From Rahnella bruchi (GTDB lineage: Bacteria > Pseudomonadota > Gammaproteobacteria > Enterobacterales > Enterobacteriaceae): a stretch of 64,000 bases of DNA. Each line of letters starts with the position of its first letter. The first letter of the stretch is position 1. The stretch is from assembly GCF_003614975.1 (NCBI RefSeq), contig NZ_QZWI01000007.1, forward strand, positions 1-64,000, written 5' to 3'. The translations under genes were made by a program, and so were the position numbers. Below are positions 1-7,695 of the stretch, piece after piece. A model generated the notes under the pieces. That model was given only the letters and a program-made list of their open reading frames with translations, was not told the origin of the DNA and ran no database searches.

Positions 1-56
1 ACATTGCGGGCGGGATGTTGCTAATTGCTTTTTCTCTGCACAGCCTGATCCCGTAA
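1..56 (+). CDS. C-terminal end of a membrane protein (partial)
   Basis: An open frame enters from the left edge and stops at TAA 54-56. The last 17 residues (IAGGMLLIAFSLHSLIP) are strongly hydrophobic, as in a final transmembrane helix with a short tail. Too little is present to name the protein. The frame could be chance, but the composition and clean stop favour a real gene end. Confidence 0.4.
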   Translation, partial: IAGGMLLIAFSLHSLIP

Positions 57-373
57 TTCATCATTTATAGCGACAACGTCCGCTCTTGGCACACAGTAGA
101 CAAACACCTGACGTTGAAGGTCTGCTGAGAGCGAACAGCGGACATTTGATTAATGTCAGCAATGACATTTTCTAACTCCACCTAATCCTTGTGAAGTCTG
201 TAAAAAAGCAAGTTGAAAAACTCCGCTTGCGGTAAATCGTATTAGGTTAAAGCCTCCGCTGCCGGAGTTTACCGAATGGCGCAGCAGGCAAACCGGCGCG
301 TTCTGGCCCGGTGCTGATCGCCAGCCCCCTGTATCTTGTATGTCTCTACTGAGAGCGCTTGCCTGCCTGCTAA
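57..373. other. Intergenic stretch with a compound hairpin
   Basis: No convincing coding frame. Bases 230-274 can form a two-part stem: CGGTAAA (230-236) pairs with TTTACCG (268-274), and inside it CTCCG (254-258) pairs with CGGAG (263-267) around a 4-base loop. No T-run follows on either strand, so it is not an obvious terminator. It lies between the end of the partial gene and the convergent end of the next gene. Confidence 0.4.
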
Positions 374-1786
374 TTAACGGATCACACTGACATTTTCCAG
401 TTTCACCGGGGTTTCAGGCTTATCACCGACCTGCATAGCGATTGGAACGAAGATATTAAGCTCCTGGATCCAGGCTAGTTTGTCACTGCTGGACACTTGT
501 CCCTCATTGGTTGCACTGCACTCAACTAACAGATATTTCCCGCCGAACACCGGCGAAAGGGTATTTGCATCGCCCTCGTTTGTCACTTCACATCGTAATG
601 TGGAAGCCGTGACTTTCTTATCGGCGTCAATACTTTCCCACTGCGCCTGATAACGTTGCCCTGTGACTAGCGGGAAGCGCAGATCCGTCTGTAATTTATT
701 GAGCAACGATGCCCCAGAGCTAATGGACATGGTGTATTTAAGCTGTAGCAGATTGGCCAGCGTTAACCGTTGCACCGTCCAGATACCGTAATCTTCCAGC
801 TTGCGTACGTAACCATCGGGTTGCGCATCCAACTGCACGGCGACCTTAGCGAGCGCGCTGACTTCGGTATAACGAACCTGTTTGAAGCGTGGAAGCGCCC
901 AGGGTTTAATCAATGACTGAGCCTGATGCTCAATGGCAGCAGTAAGAGGATATTTTTTCAGCCACTGCGGATTATTATTGCTCAGGTCGGGCATTGATGG
1001 CCCCATCACCGTTGACGCCCGCTTATTCGCGGCAGGCACAAAATGCCCTTCGGCAGTAAATTTTTTCCCGGAGGGTAAATCGCAGAACTCCCTGAAACGC
1101 TTCATCATCTGAGAGGTGATTTCAAAGCTACTTTGGCGGCGAACAATGTCAGCCGTTATGAGTGAGTCCGTCACGCGCCCCTCGCTGTCAAAGTTCATCG
1201 CTGCAACAGCCTTACCCTGATGGGTCTTGCAGTTGTATATGTAGTGTTCAATCTTTAATACCAGCGGCGCGTCGTAAGGCGGCTCCCAGACGATATCTGC
1301 CATGTCATACCCCATGTGCACGGATAAGTTATCGCCAGTGTGCTGAATACTATTCACATCGACCAGATTGGTGATGCCAACCTCTGACGTGGCGGATAAC
1401 TTTTCCCACCTGACCTCTTTTATGGGGAGCTGACAAACCGTACGGACATCCTCCGGTGTCATTTGCTTATCATCCTGTGCCGGTGCATATCGCAGATAGC
1501 TGTTGCCGTATGAGCGCGTGGAGGTATAGCCCTGGTCATTCAATAAATCCATGTACAGAAGCTGTGCCTTCCCCTGTTTACAGTCAACAGAACGCCATTG
1601 CTGAGCTGTCTTTCCGTTGCTGAAGTTCAGAGACACCATATAATTCACACGATCGTGAATTCTGACAATGGATAAGGGATTCGTACCGCCGCCTGTCAAT
1701 GTGGGCTTTTCAGCAGCCTGAGAGAAAGCAAGAGGGAAGAGCGACAGAAAAATAAGCGGGCGAACTGCAGGTCGAACGAAGTACAT
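374..1786 (-). CDS. Secreted protein of unknown function (470 aa)
   Basis: I do not recognise this family. The ATG at 1786 is preferred because AAGGAA sits 5-6 bases upstream and the protein then begins with a good Sec signal peptide (MYFVRPAVRPLIFLSLFPLAFSQA, cleavage likely near residue 24). A longer frame to 1876 adds 30 residues with no ribosome site. The mature protein has no further hydrophobic segments, is rich in beta-type sequence and has a handful of cysteines (e.g. VDCKQG, YNCKTH, EFCDLP, LRCEV, LVECSA), which suggests disulfides in the periplasm or outside the cell. It stands alone: the next gene upstream on its strand is more than 4 kb away beyond efeB/efeO/efeU. The flanking non-coding DNA shows possible mobile-element debris, so it may be an acquired gene. 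Confidence 0.6.
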   Translation of the reverse strand: MYFVRPAVRPLIFLSLFPLAFSQAAEKPTLTGGGTNPLSIVRIHDRVNYMVSLNFSNGKTAQQWRSVDCKQGKAQLLYMDLLNDQGYTSTRSYGNSYLRYAPAQDDKQMTPEDVRTVCQLPIKEVRWEKLSATSEVGITNLVDVNSIQHTGDNLSVHMGYDMADIVWEPPYDAPLVLKIEHYIYNCKTHQGKAVAAMNFDSEGRVTDSLITADIVRRQSSFEITSQMMKRFREFCDLPSGKKFTAEGHFVPAANKRASTVMGPSMPDLSNNNPQWLKKYPLTAAIEHQAQSLIKPWALPRFKQVRYTEVSALAKVAVQLDAQPDGYVRKLEDYGIWTVQRLTLANLLQLKYTMSISSGASLLNKLQTDLRFPLVTGQRYQAQWESIDADKKVTASTLRCEVTNEGDANTLSPVFGGKYLLVECSATNEGQVSSSDKLAWIQELNIFVPIAMQVGDKPETPVKLENVSVIR

Positions 1787-2116
1787 ACATGTTCCTTCAT
1801 ATATTGACTGAGAACTAATGGTATCGGCAACAGGGGGGAAATTACTAGTCTGGCTTGATATGACCAAAAATATCATTGGTATGAGAGGTTACTTTCAGCC
1901 GATTTAGGCGGATGGCTGCCAATACGCAGTAGAGCGACTCCGAGCCCATTAAATCTCATATCCACATCTACCGTGGAGTTCATGACTTGGTTGAACTAAC
2001 CATCTGACTATTTATATGTGACCTGCTCCCCGATGATTGACACCGACTGTTGTTAGCTACTTCCGCCCCTGGCACATACCGGACATTTGCCGCTATGACC
2101 GAGTGTTTTCGTAAGG
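1787..2116. other. Intergenic region, possible IS-end remnant
   Basis: 330 bases separate the unknown secreted protein gene (promoter side) from the efeB stop. No coding frame is supported. The stretch around 2020-2050 (GTGACCTGCTCCCCGATGA then TTGACACC) looks to me like the terminal repeat of an IS3-type element, but there is no transposase and no second end. Bases about 2061-2085 share a TCCGC..CTGGCACA..GGACA pattern with bases about 82-106, suggesting a short dispersed repeat or remnant. Confidence 0.25.
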
Positions 2117-3391
2117 CTAGGCCTCAAACATCTCCGCCCCGATATAAGACCCTTCTTTCGGTGCCGGAGGTACGAAGAAGATCCCTGAACCGATGTGAGA
2201 GATGTATTCGTTAAGCGCGTCGGATGCGCCGAGTTTAGTCTGCAAGGCTTCGAACTGCGCCGGGTCTTTCTGATAGCTGATAAACAACAGTCCGGCATCA
2301 AGTTGCGCCATGTTATTTAGCCCGTCGGTGTAGTTATAAGAACGGCGGAGGATTTTAATCCCGCCGTTGTTCTCATGCGCTGCCAGACTGATATGTGCAG
2401 TCGCCGGGATCACCAGATTGCCATCGGCATCTTTTTGGGTGAACTGAGGAGTATCAAACTCTTTGGTACCGGTCAGTGGCGCACCGGAAACCTTATGCCG
2501 TCCGAACACATTATTCTGGTCACTAACCCGGTCAGTATCCCAGCTTTCAATGTGAATTTTGATTTTCCGCACCACCTGATAACTGCCCTGCTGCTGCCAC
2601 GCCGGACCGCCATCTTTGATCCAGACATATTTGTCAAAATCTGCTTTCTCGGTGATGTTGCGGGTGCCGTCTTTAAAGCCGAACAGGTTACGCGGCGTGG
2701 ACTGCCCTTTACCGGCAGATGCGCGGCCAAAGCCCATCACCGTCCAGCGGGTTGCTGCTGCGCCGGTGCTTTTGGCGATACGCGCTAAATCGCGGATGGC
2801 GTGATAAGCCACCTGTGGATCGTCAGCACAGGCCTGCAAAGAGAGATCACCGCCGGTCAGTTCCGGCTGCATATCGTCACTCGGCAATTGCATCAGTTCG
2901 CGCATCAGTTGCGGTTTTTGTTTTGCCAGTCCGAAGGTGTCAGTGAAAACGCGCGGTCCCAGTCCGACAGTAACGGTCAGTGACGCCGGACCGAGATCCA
3001 TCGCTTCGCCGGTATCCATGCCCACGCCGCTGTCGCGCGCCGGTTCCACCTGACCGATAATGCCGCCTTTCATTAACTGCGCAATTGCCGATGACCAGCG
3101 TGCCAGCAACACCTGTAAATCCTGGCGGCTGGTGGTGGTCAGGTCAAAGGTCATGTACATGATATGCCGCTGTGGCGGCGTGGTGACGCCCACCTGCCCG
3201 CCGTTACCGTAAAACGGATACTGCCGCGACAGATCGATTCGGTCTTCAGGGTCATGCGCCGCCACCGCCTGACCATGCGCATGGGCGACCGTCGGGATCG
3301 CCAGTGCGCTGGCACCTGCTACCGCACCCTTGAGTAAATCACGGCGGGAAAACTTACCGGCCTCCCTGGCCGGTTCGCGTTGTTCATTCAT
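2117..3391 (-). CDS. efeB: EfeB deferrochelatase/peroxidase (DyP-type, Tat-exported)
   Basis: Heme-containing dye-decolourising-type peroxidase of the EfeUOB ferrous iron uptake system. The family acts in the periplasm and has been credited with peroxidase and heme-iron release activity. The 424-residue product starts with a twin-arginine signal (FSRRDLLKGAVAGASALAIP, ending VAHA), so it is exported folded with its heme. The DyP core is visible: GFKDGTRN is the conserved GxxDG region, with a histidine and RRSYNY further on. Start: ATG at 3391 with AAGGGAG upstream. It is the last gene of the operon, 3 bases after the efeO stop. Length and order match enterobacterial efeB. Confidence 0.95.
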   Translation of the reverse strand: MNEQREPAREAGKFSRRDLLKGAVAGASALAIPTVAHAHGQAVAAHDPEDRIDLSRQYPFYGNGGQVGVTTPPQRHIMYMTFDLTTTSRQDLQVLLARWSSAIAQLMKGGIIGQVEPARDSGVGMDTGEAMDLGPASLTVTVGLGPRVFTDTFGLAKQKPQLMRELMQLPSDDMQPELTGGDLSLQACADDPQVAYHAIRDLARIAKSTGAAATRWTVMGFGRASAGKGQSTPRNLFGFKDGTRNITEKADFDKYVWIKDGGPAWQQQGSYQVVRKIKIHIESWDTDRVSDQNNVFGRHKVSGAPLTGTKEFDTPQFTQKDADGNLVIPATAHISLAAHENNGGIKILRRSYNYTDGLNNMAQLDAGLLFISYQKDPAQFEALQTKLGASDALNEYISHIGSGIFFVPPAPKEGSYIGAEMFEA

Positions 3392-3394
3392 TTA

Positions 3395-4618
3395 TCAGGC
3401 TCCCTTATTTGCCGCGACTTTCTCACCGATTTTAGACAGAGGTTCCTGCAACGCCTGAATAGAACGGCTCAGCTTCGCAGCATCAGAGGCTTTGAGTTCA
3501 GCGGTGTAATATTTGTATCCGCCGGGAACGCTGGTATCACGGTAGGTTTCCAGCAGCGTATGGACAGCAGTGAATTGCGCAGCAACCTGCTTAGTCAGCG
3601 CCGGATCGATTTTTTCCAGACCCGGTTGCAGGAAAGCAAACGCCTGTTGCGCGCCTTCGACGTTACCAGCGAAATCCACCAGGTCAAAGTGGCTGAACGC
3701 TTCTTCTTCGCCGTTGATTTTGGTGTTCTGCACTTCTTCCAGCAGGTCTGCGGCACCGTTGGCCAGATCTTCCGGTTTGTACGTCAGGGCTTTAGTCAGC
3801 GTATCCAGCTGCGCGACGTTTTTCTGCAATTCAGCCGCCAGCTGTTTGGTTTCAGGGGTGATTTTTCCCTGACCGAACAGGTCACGCTCAATGGCGTGGA
3901 AGCCGTGCCAGCCCGCTTTCGGATCCAGATTTGAGCCACGCATGTCGATCAGATAATCGAGGTTGCCGGAATTATCGGTCGCCTTGAAGCCCGGCAGCAC
4001 AAAACCGTCGACATCAGATTCGATACGCTCATAGAACGGACGCGCTTTGGCGTAATCCGCTTTGGCTGTCGCCAGGTCACCGGCATCGATATCCGCTTTC
4101 AGGCGGTTGACCGCCACGACCATCGCATCCACTACGCCATTGACGTAAGTAGCGTAATCTTTGGTGCCCTGCGCCAGAATCGTCGCAGTGCTGCCCGCGG
4201 GTTGCGCGGCACTTTTACCGGTCACGGTAAAGTCAGCCATCTCATGTTCTGCGCCCGGACAGTAAATCTGATATTTGCCGCCATCCAGCGTCAGGGTGAA
4301 TTTAACCGCAGGAAGCCCCGGAGCCAGGTTCTCTTTTTCGCCCAGAATACGGTTGTTGCTCAGCAGTTCCAGCTCGGTAATTGCCGTCGCGGTTTTATTG
4401 ACCACGTTAAACGTTACCGGTCCGGCTTTTGCCGAATTATGTTCCACCACACAGGTGCCCCCCTTGTCGCCGGTCATGGTGATATTCACCTGTGAAACGC
4501 CGTTAGTCACCGGTGCCTGCGAAGCACTGGCTGGCGCGTCCAGCGAAAACATCAGCAATGCCGTCAGGCCCGCGGCGGTCATCAGCGATTCTTTTTTCTT
4601 AACATTCTTCTTACGCAT
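3395..4618 (-). CDS. efeO: EfeO periplasmic iron-uptake protein (cupredoxin + M75 domains)
   Basis: Periplasmic component of EfeUOB. The start ATG at 4618 has AAGGAT upstream and gives 407 residues; a longer frame to 4681 runs back into efeU and lacks a ribosome site. Order: Sec signal peptide (about residues 1-33, ending APASA), an N-terminal cupredoxin-like domain (to about 140), then the helical M75/imelysin-like domain holding the HxxE metal motif (GFHAIERDLFG). The family is thought to bind iron and hand it to the EfeU permease. It sits 7 bases after efeU and 3 before efeB, so the three are one transcript, with the Fur box before efeU as likely control. Confidence 0.95.
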   Translation of the reverse strand: MRKKNVKKKESLMTAAGLTALLMFSLDAPASASQAPVTNGVSQVNITMTGDKGGTCVVEHNSAKAGPVTFNVVNKTATAITELELLSNNRILGEKENLAPGLPAVKFTLTLDGGKYQIYCPGAEHEMADFTVTGKSAAQPAGSTATILAQGTKDYATYVNGVVDAMVVAVNRLKADIDAGDLATAKADYAKARPFYERIESDVDGFVLPGFKATDNSGNLDYLIDMRGSNLDPKAGWHGFHAIERDLFGQGKITPETKQLAAELQKNVAQLDTLTKALTYKPEDLANGAADLLEEVQNTKINGEEEAFSHFDLVDFAGNVEGAQQAFAFLQPGLEKIDPALTKQVAAQFTAVHTLLETYRDTSVPGGYKYYTAELKASDAAKLSRSIQALQEPLSKIGEKVAANKGA

Positions 4619-4625
4619 GAATTTC

Positions 4626-6254
4626 TTATCCTTTATTTTTAGGCAAATTGGTGTGTGATTGGGAACCGAAAGACAGGTCATATTCCCTGATAACAGATGA
4701 CCGTTCGTGACGGAATTTCAGTAAAACCCGCAGTGCAGATACAGCAAAAATCAGGGCCAGTGCCGCCAGCAAAGCGGGCAGCATGTAAGCCCAAAAACGA
4801 TAAGTGTCCTGATAAGTTTGTCTCTGTTGCAGAACGTCAGAAACATGCTGCAGATACGCGCTGCTCACCTGCCAGTTGCAGGCAGAAACATCGGCAGTCG
4901 GCGTGCGTACTGTTACCGTGCGCGGCGATTGCAGGCCGCTGCCGGAAAGCGTGATCACTTCCTGGGCCTGTCCGCTGGCGTCGAGTAAAGCGTCCCCGGC
5001 AGCAGACGCCTGAACGTTGCAATGCACCGTCCACTGCGCCTGATACGGTCCCGGATGCATCGCCGGGTTCAGGCCGATGGGGATACGGTTACCGTAAAGC
5101 GCCACCACCTGATCCAGCGTCACTTCGTCCGGCGCACCATAGGGGGTCACGGATTTTTTGATATTCCATTCGCGTATTGGCAAACCCGCGCGTTCACCGG
5201 GGATAGCGGCATCGGGCGCAAGCGCTATCTGGGTTATCTTGCCAGCGGCGGATTGCACACTGAGCTGATAGCCGTTACCGGCGGTGACGAGAAGTTGCAA
5301 CTGACCGGCAGGTGTTTGCTCCGCGCTGCTCACCAGCGGCGCGCTGCCCGGCAGTTGCAGGGTAAACGAGGGATAAAACAGGAAAAGCGCCAGCGCAGCG
5401 AGTGCCATCACACCAGCGAAAGCCAGCGACAGACGCGCTGCTTTTTCCGGTGCAGGACGACGGTGTGCAGGCCAGTACACCATTACCGAAACAATGCCGA
5501 TATACAGCACCCAGGCTACAGTCTGAATCTGATTCGGATCAGGCGGAATGCCCAGCACGCCGGTGATCAGCGCTGAACGGATAGTGCCCGGCGGAACCAG
5601 CCAGGACAAGTCGGCAATACGCTGCTGGCCGATATTCAGCCAGCCCGCTTCGTGGGCGGTTTGCAGAGAAGTAATGATGAGACCGCCCGCCACCAGGATC
5701 AGGAACAGGCCGGTAAAGCGGAAGAAGCGCGACAGATTAATGCGGATGCCGCCAAAATAAATACCGCAGCCGATGATCACCGCCACCACAAGGCCGATGA
5801 CTGCGCCGACCGCAGCCCACATCGCGGACTGCGCCACCGAGAAGGTCGCCAGCAGAAAGACACTGGTTTCAAAGCCTTCTTTCAGCACCGCCAGAAACGC
5901 CATGCTGGCCAGCGCCCAGGCACTGGACTGGCTGATAGCCTCAGCGGCGTCGGTTTCCAGCTCCTTTTTCATGTTGTGCGCGTGGGTGTTCATCCACATG
6001 ATCATGCCGGTCACGAAGAACACGGCGACTGCGCCGATCACCGACTCCATCCCTTCCTGACTGGCCTGCGGCAAGGCGCGCTCTGTCATTTCCAGTGCAA
6101 TGCCGACAATCACTGAGAGCACCAGCGCCAGCACGACGCCGACCCACATCGCAAAAAGACTTTTGCCATTTTTACGTAAAAAGGCCGCAATAATGCCGAC
6201 GATCAGCGCGGCTTCCAGGCCCTCACGCAGACCAATAATAAAGGTGGCTAACAA
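4626..6254 (-). CDS. efeU: EfeU/FTR1-type iron permease with long C-terminal extension
   Basis: Inner-membrane iron permease of the oxidase-dependent iron transporter family. The first REGLE motif (residues 10-14 from the chosen start) and a second, KEGFE (about 125-129), are the iron-binding REXXE pair; the second has Lys for Arg. No in-frame ATG exists near the start. The TTG at 6254 has GGAG six bases upstream and aligns the first motif exactly as in E. coli EfeU (LREGLE at residue 9). Another TTG at 6272 would add six residues. The FTR1 domain takes about the first 270 residues. About 270 more follow: a transmembrane helix, a soluble segment of about 190 residues with two cysteines, and a last helix (FWAYMLPALLAALALIFAV). 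E. coli EfeU lacks this part. Confidence 0.9.
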   Translation of the reverse strand: MLATFIIGLREGLEAALIVGIIAAFLRKNGKSLFAMWVGVVLALVLSVIVGIALEMTERALPQASQEGMESVIGAVAVFFVTGMIMWMNTHAHNMKKELETDAAEAISQSSAWALASMAFLAVLKEGFETSVFLLATFSVAQSAMWAAVGAVIGLVVAVIIGCGIYFGGIRINLSRFFRFTGLFLILVAGGLIITSLQTAHEAGWLNIGQQRIADLSWLVPPGTIRSALITGVLGIPPDPNQIQTVAWVLYIGIVSVMVYWPAHRRPAPEKAARLSLAFAGVMALAALALFLFYPSFTLQLPGSAPLVSSAEQTPAGQLQLLVTAGNGYQLSVQSAAGKITQIALAPDAAIPGERAGLPIREWNIKKSVTPYGAPDEVTLDQVVALYGNRIPIGLNPAMHPGPYQAQWTVHCNVQASAAGDALLDASGQAQEVITLSGSGLQSPRTVTVRTPTADVSACNWQVSSAYLQHVSDVLQQRQTYQDTYRFWAYMLPALLAALALIFAVSALRVLLKFRHERSSVIREYDLSFGSQSHTNLPKNKG

Positions 6255-6288
6255 AGGTAACTCCAGCAACAAGAAGCATTATCAAATT

Positions 6289-6307
6289 ATTAATGATAAT
6301 TGATATC
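6289..6307 (-). promoter_or_regulatory. Fur-box-like sequence upstream of efeUOB
   Basis: ATTAATGATAATTGATATC on the plus strand matches the 19-base Fur consensus (GATAATGATAATCATTATC) at 14 positions, including the uninterrupted core TAATGATAAT. It lies 35-53 bases before the efeU start, the expected place for iron repression of the operon. The match was counted by eye. Confidence 0.7.
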
Positions 6308-6497
6308 AGTTAGCCGCATAACTGGGAAGGAATGGAGTATGAGGATTTGCAACAGATTGCGTGAGAAATGACATTTTGTGGTAAAAAGTGCGTTTTTTGT
6401 AACCAGTTGAAAATATCTGAAATTCCGCCACTTCCTTGTGGCCTGCCCATTTTGAAACGCCGGGGCTCATTGCTACGGGAAAGCACCCTTACGATGA

Positions 6498-7067
6498 TCA
6501 TTGCTTAGACTTCAGCCAGATAACTCCCAGCACGGCCAGCAGGATAAACACGCCGAGGGACGCATAGGCAAGCCAGTCGTTCACCTGTGAGAGGACATCG
6601 CCGGACATCCAGCCCACTCCCAGCAGAACCCCGGTTTTGGGAATGGCCGCCACAATGTTATAGAACAGAAACGGCGCCAGCGGCATGCGCGACATACCGG
6701 CAGCAGTCAGTACCAGCGCGCCTGCGGAATGCGTCAGTTTACCCAGCACCAACATGCGCCCGCCCTTGCGGTCAAAACTGCGCACCACTTTTTCCAGCCG
6801 CTCCTGCGTCAGCCCGAGGCGCGACAGCCAGCCGGGTGGCGTTCCGTCCGGCCTGATAACCCATCGCCCCAGCGAGTAAAACAGCAAATCCCCGAACACT
6901 TCCACGGCCATCACCACGGCAAAAATCCCCGTTAAACTTAAATAGCCGAGACGCGCAAAATAACCGGCAATCACCGTCACTACCGGCCCTTCCAGGATGG
7001 CCAGCGGCGTCATGATCAGTAATCCGTGCGCACGGATGAGGGCTTCAAGTGAATCGAGTGAAAACAT
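6498..7067 (-). CDS. DedA-family membrane protein
   Basis: 189-residue integral membrane protein of the DedA/SNARE-associated (VTT) superfamily, whose members include lipid carriers and envelope-stress factors. The ATG at 7067 is chosen because GAGGAAAGT precedes it; the ATG six codons upstream has no ribosome site. Visible family features are a re-entrant N-terminal region with E-G-P (AILEGPVVTVIAGYFARLGYL), the G-D-x-x-x-Y-x-x-G-R segment (FGDLLFYSLGRWV), and the C-terminal G-x-x-x-G helices (TGVLLGVGWMSGD). It is somewhat shorter than E. coli DedA/YqjA. It forms a single-gene unit; its substrate cannot be read from the sequence. Confidence 0.8.
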   Translation of the reverse strand: MFSLDSLEALIRAHGLLIMTPLAILEGPVVTVIAGYFARLGYLSLTGIFAVVMAVEVFGDLLFYSLGRWVIRPDGTPPGWLSRLGLTQERLEKVVRSFDRKGGRMLVLGKLTHSAGALVLTAAGMSRMPLAPFLFYNIVAAIPKTGVLLGVGWMSGDVLSQVNDWLAYASLGVFILLAVLGVIWLKSKQ

Positions 7068-7280
7068 ACTTTCCTCATGCAGCATAAAAAGCTAAAAAAC
7101 GCACTTTGCGTTAAATATTTTCTTTCAGCCTTGAAATTATTAACTTCCTTGTCTATTACTTAACGTGAGTGATAAAGCGTTGTTTTACCGCAGGGTTTGT
7201 CACCAACAGGGTAATTATAAAATCGCTTATGGCAAGCACAGTTTATTCCCGTGATGGGGATTCTGACATTTGAGGCATAC

Positions 7281-7559
7281 ATGAAAAAAATTAGCGTAGT
7301 AGTGGCAGTAGCTCTGACCGGCCTGATCTCTTTCAGTGCTTTTTCCGCTCAGATGATGAAAAAAACTGAGTTTAAAAAAGTAGAATCTCAGTACACCAAA
7401 CTTGGCTCAGTGAGCACCTCGAACAAAACGTCCCAGTCTGGCGCAATCGAAGATCTTTCCAAGCAGGCTGATAAGAAAGGCGGCGACGTCTTCGTATTAA
7501 CCTCAGGCAACACCAATAACAAAATCCATGGCACTGCCGACGTTTATAAGAAAAAATGA
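7281..7559 (+). CDS. Small secreted DUF1471 (YdgH/BhsA/McbA-type) protein
   Basis: 92 residues from ATG 7281, preceded by TGAGG at a 6-base distance; an in-frame ATG at 7251 lacks this. Signal peptide [23 protein letters not shown], then a single DUF1471 domain: the [16 protein letters not shown]...[37 protein letters not shown] pattern is typical. Enterobacteria carry many paralogs linked to stress, biofilm and envelope functions. Which paralog this is cannot be told. It is monocistronic, with its own terminator at 7608-7635. Confidence 0.85.
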   Translation: MKKISVVVAVALTGLISFSAFSAQMMKKTEFKKVESQYTKLGSVSTSNKTSQSGAIEDLSKQADKKGGDVFVLTSGNTNNKIHGTADVYKKK

Positions 7560-7607
7560 GTAAGAAAAAATAAGTCTGCGATGTCGCAGTAACTTTAAGC
7601 ATTAAAC

Positions 7608-7635
7608 AAAAAGCCCGTTTTTATACGGGCTTTTT
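7608..7635 (+). terminator. Bidirectional rho-independent terminator
   Basis: AAAAAGCCCGT and ACGGGCTTTTT flank a short T-rich loop. The A/T tracts on both sides let it serve both the DUF1471 gene (plus) and the autotransporter gene (minus), which converge here. Confidence 0.9.
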
Positions 7636-7695
7636 GTTGGGCATTTTTCATCCCCTCAACGCAATACAAAATCAGAGGGCATCCTTGCCCTGCCA

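Noticed and set aside
6310-6501. 63-codon minus-strand frame between efeU and the DedA gene
   Set aside because: No ribosome site, unusual composition, and it occupies the efeU control region; the ATGA overlap with the DedA stop appears accidental.
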